Source: Amycolatopsis pittospori
GTDB taxonomy: Bacteria; Actinomycetota; Actinomycetes; Mycobacteriales; Pseudonocardiaceae
DNA length: 32,966 nt
Reading direction: 5' to 3'
Assembly: GCF_013870525.1 (NCBI RefSeq)
Contig: NZ_JACBXD010000083.1
Coordinates: 1-32,966, forward strand
The position numbers and the translations under genes are program-made. The notes beneath the pieces are model-generated. The model worked only from the letters and a program-made list of their open reading frames with translations, did not search any database and was not told the origin of the DNA. Shown here one piece after another: positions 31,179 to 32,966 of this stretch (positions are counted from its first letter, which is position 1; each line of letters begins with the position of its first letter).

Positions 31179-32858
31179 TCACTCACGAGCTTCCAGCGTG
31201 CTGAGGCGCTGCCCGGAAGCGCGTTCGATGAGCGTGACGAACGCCTTCAGCAGCGATTGCGCTTCCGGGACAGCCTCACTGATCGCCGTCGCCGCTTCGG
31301 CCAGCTTCGCGACGACGTCGCTTTCGAGCACTGGATCGTGCTCCAGCCGGCCGGCGTCCGTGAGGCGCTTCAAAGCCATGGTCGCCTTCACGCGCATACG
31401 CGGGTCTTCGCCCAGGGCTCGCAGGATGCTCGGGCCGTGCGAAACCAGCCCCTCGTACAGTTCCCGCGATTCGCCGATGTGCCGGGCGAGGACTTCGTCG
31501 GCCTCCCGCAGCAGCAAGGCGTCCGGACCGGTGGGGCAGTAGACCTCCAGCAGGAACTCCAGCACCGCGGGGCCGACTTCCTCGATCACCTTGCGGGCTT
31601 CGGCGTACGGCGGCTGGAAGGCACCGAGGACGTCGCCGCCCACCGGCGGTTTGCCGGTCTCGATGCAGAACGTCCGGACGTTGCGCAGCCCAGGGTTCAC
31701 GAAATGCCGCGAGAAGGCGTAGTCGTCGACGGTCCCCGTCGTCGGGTACAGCCCGACACTCTGCTGGACGGCGTACGCGCGTCCATGCTGCTTCGCGATG
31801 ACCTCCCGCATCCGGTTTCCGGTGCGGAGGAACCAGTTCAGGTCCCCTGCCGGGATGTATTCGCGGTAACGCCCGTCGTTCGGCACCCCGCGATCCGGAT
31901 TCGGCACCCGGAAGTTCTGCGCGGGATCGGTGGTCTGGTTGTCGTCGTCACCCCACGGGTAGAGGATCAGCTCGCTGTAGGAATGCAGATCCAGCACGGC
32001 CGTGATGTGCGGGAAGGCGTCCAGCAGCCAGCGGACGTTGCGGGTCTCCGGCTCGGAGAACGCGTGCGGCCCGCGGTAGACGTCGCTCGCCGGGTCGGGA
32101 CTCGTGCCGATCCCGCTGTCGAAGAGGAAGTCGTAGTTGCGGTTGAGGTCCACGCGACGGCTGTTCCCGCGCCACATCCGCAGGTTCTCCGCGGACAGGA
32201 CGATGTCGTGACCGTCCGGGTTGACCACCGGGACGACGAAGATGTCCAGGTTGTCGGCCAGCAGCTTGACCGTGCCGTACTCGTAGGTGCCGGCGGGGTA
32301 GTACACCGGCGTCTGCGAGGACAGGGCGTAGGACACCCGGAAGATCCAGTTGTACAGCAGTTCGGGGTTGATCAGCTCACGCGCGTGCACCCCGGCCAGC
32401 AGGAGCACGCCCGGCCGGTCGGCGCGGGTGCCGCCGCGGATGCGCAGCGCGGAGATCGTCTTGCCCTGCACCGACGGTTCGGGCAGCTGGACCCGGGACA
32501 TGACCTCCGGCAAAGCCTGCGCGATGTCCCGGATGTACCGCTCGAACTGGTACGACGCCTGATATCCCGGCGGCACCGCGGTTTCGGGTCCGGCGTCGAG
32601 TGAACGCGGCTCGTCGCCTTCGGCCGCGATCTCCAGCGGCGCGGTTTCGACGTCGGGATGGACCACGACGTCGTGGCCGCTGTCGACGAGAGCGGTGATC
32701 TCGGCGTCGGCGAGGTAACCGTCGACAGCCGCGCCCTCGGCGGTCTCCCTGGCCGTCGAGGGGAACAGGTCGAGCCCGCGCCGGGCGAGCAGGCGGAGTC
32801 CCGCGCGATCGGCGACGGAGACGGTGACGAAATGCCGTGTGGCCTCGGTGTCGGGCAT
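31179..32858 (-). CDS. M14-family zinc carboxypeptidase
   Basis: A 559-residue metallocarboxypeptidase. Zinc ligands are His158 and Glu161 (GVHARELINPE) and His292 (DLHSYSE). Substrate-binding WRGNSRRVDLNRNY is at about 229-242, and the catalytic Glu400 is in FCIETGKPP. About 100 residues precede the catalytic domain (a VSVADRAGLRLLARRGLDLF-type start, resembling a propeptide or prodomain); there is no signal peptide. About 130 residues after it (from 430) form a helical, Leu-rich extension not typical of M14A enzymes. It cleaves C-terminal residues of peptides or of substrates such as D,L-peptides in some members. ATG 32858 follows an AGAGGGGA ribosome binding site. Confidence 0.9.
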   Translation of the reverse strand: MPDTEATRHFVTVSVADRAGLRLLARRGLDLFPSTARETAEGAAVDGYLADAEITALVDSGHDVVVHPDVETAPLEIAAEGDEPRSLDAGPETAVPPGYQASYQFERYIRDIAQALPEVMSRVQLPEPSVQGKTISALRIRGGTRADRPGVLLLAGVHARELINPELLYNWIFRVSYALSSQTPVYYPAGTYEYGTVKLLADNLDIFVVPVVNPDGHDIVLSAENLRMWRGNSRRVDLNRNYDFLFDSGIGTSPDPASDVYRGPHAFSEPETRNVRWLLDAFPHITAVLDLHSYSELILYPWGDDDNQTTDPAQNFRVPNPDRGVPNDGRYREYIPAGDLNWFLRTGNRMREVIAKQHGRAYAVQQSVGLYPTTGTVDDYAFSRHFVNPGLRNVRTFCIETGKPPVGGDVLGAFQPPYAEARKVIEEVGPAVLEFLLEVYCPTGPDALLLREADEVLARHIGESRELYEGLVSHGPSILRALGEDPRMRVKATMALKRLTDAGRLEHDPVLESDVVAKLAEAATAISEAVPEAQSLLKAFVTLIERASGQRLSTLEARE

Positions 32859-32952
32859 GGGTGATCCCCTCTGTGGTCGGTACCCCGACGACGCTAGGGA
32901 GCACCCCTTGCCGCGACAGGGGCGAAACGGACCGGCTTTCGGGTGGCCTTTG

Positions 32953-32966
32953 GGGCTCGTGAGTGG
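32953..32966. repeat. Start of a GTGAGTGG palindrome at the window edge
   Basis: GGGCTCGTGAGTGG is identical to the left arm start of the hairpin at 10763-10776. The other arm would lie beyond the window. Confidence 0.5.

Overview
The window is high-GC actinobacterial chromosome, almost certainly Pseudonocardiales and most likely Amycolatopsis. The evidence is the codon and GC bias, frequent GTG starts, TANNNT -10 boxes placed 6-7 bases before start codons (leaderless transcripts), a DasR-type site, an Rv1733c-family protein, and several dispersed palindromic intergenic repeats of a kind I associate with Amycolatopsis. There are 32 protein genes (one cut by the left edge, one of 57 codons), no rRNA or tRNA, no transposase and no CRISPR.

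Left part (1-7000): an MFS exporter (partial), a PGPGW membrane protein, a TetR regulator, a PdxI-like pyridoxal reductase, an ABC-2 exporter pair, a small membrane protein, and two related hypothetical genes that overlap by 98 bases.

Middle (7000-21600): a 57-residue Cys/His-rich peptide lies upstream of an 870-residue helical-repeat/CHAT protease, with a strong hairpin between them. Next come a secreted AA10 LPMO under an apparent DasR operator, a stand-alone LigD-type polymerase domain, a PHBH-like flavin monooxygenase with an aminotransferase, a P-loop protein, a membrane protein, an orphan ketosynthase, a PAS-GGDEF protein with a degenerate EAL domain, an Rv1733c-family protein, and a TetR/tautomerase operon with a palindromic operator.

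Right part (21592-30386) is the most interesting. A tightly coupled six-gene operon (MDR dehydrogenase, PTPS-like protein, GT4 glycosyltransferase, SAM methyltransferase, LPG-synthase-TM/flippase-like protein, GTP cyclohydrolase II homologue) is followed, after an island of palindromes, by a creatininase-family amidohydrolase, an IMPase-family phosphatase and a second glycosyltransferase paralogous to the first. The cyclohydrolase carries Met where E. coli RibA has Tyr105, the change linked to release of a formylated pyrimidine rather than the riboflavin precursor. The PTPS-like protein lacks several canonical catalytic and zinc residues, and the second glycosyltransferase lacks EX7E and Lys residues present in the first. 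I infer an undescribed GTP-derived pyrimidine or pterin glycoconjugate pathway at the membrane. A CDP-alcohol phosphotransferase diverges from its first gene. A GNAT-like protein and an M14 carboxypeptidase close the window.

A second theme is the palindromic repeats. At least eight intergenic elements, several with perfect stems of 12-27 bp, carry variants of an AAGG...CCTT (or AAAG...CTTT) core or a GTGAGTGG stem. Two sit between convergent genes, where they could act as bidirectional terminators.
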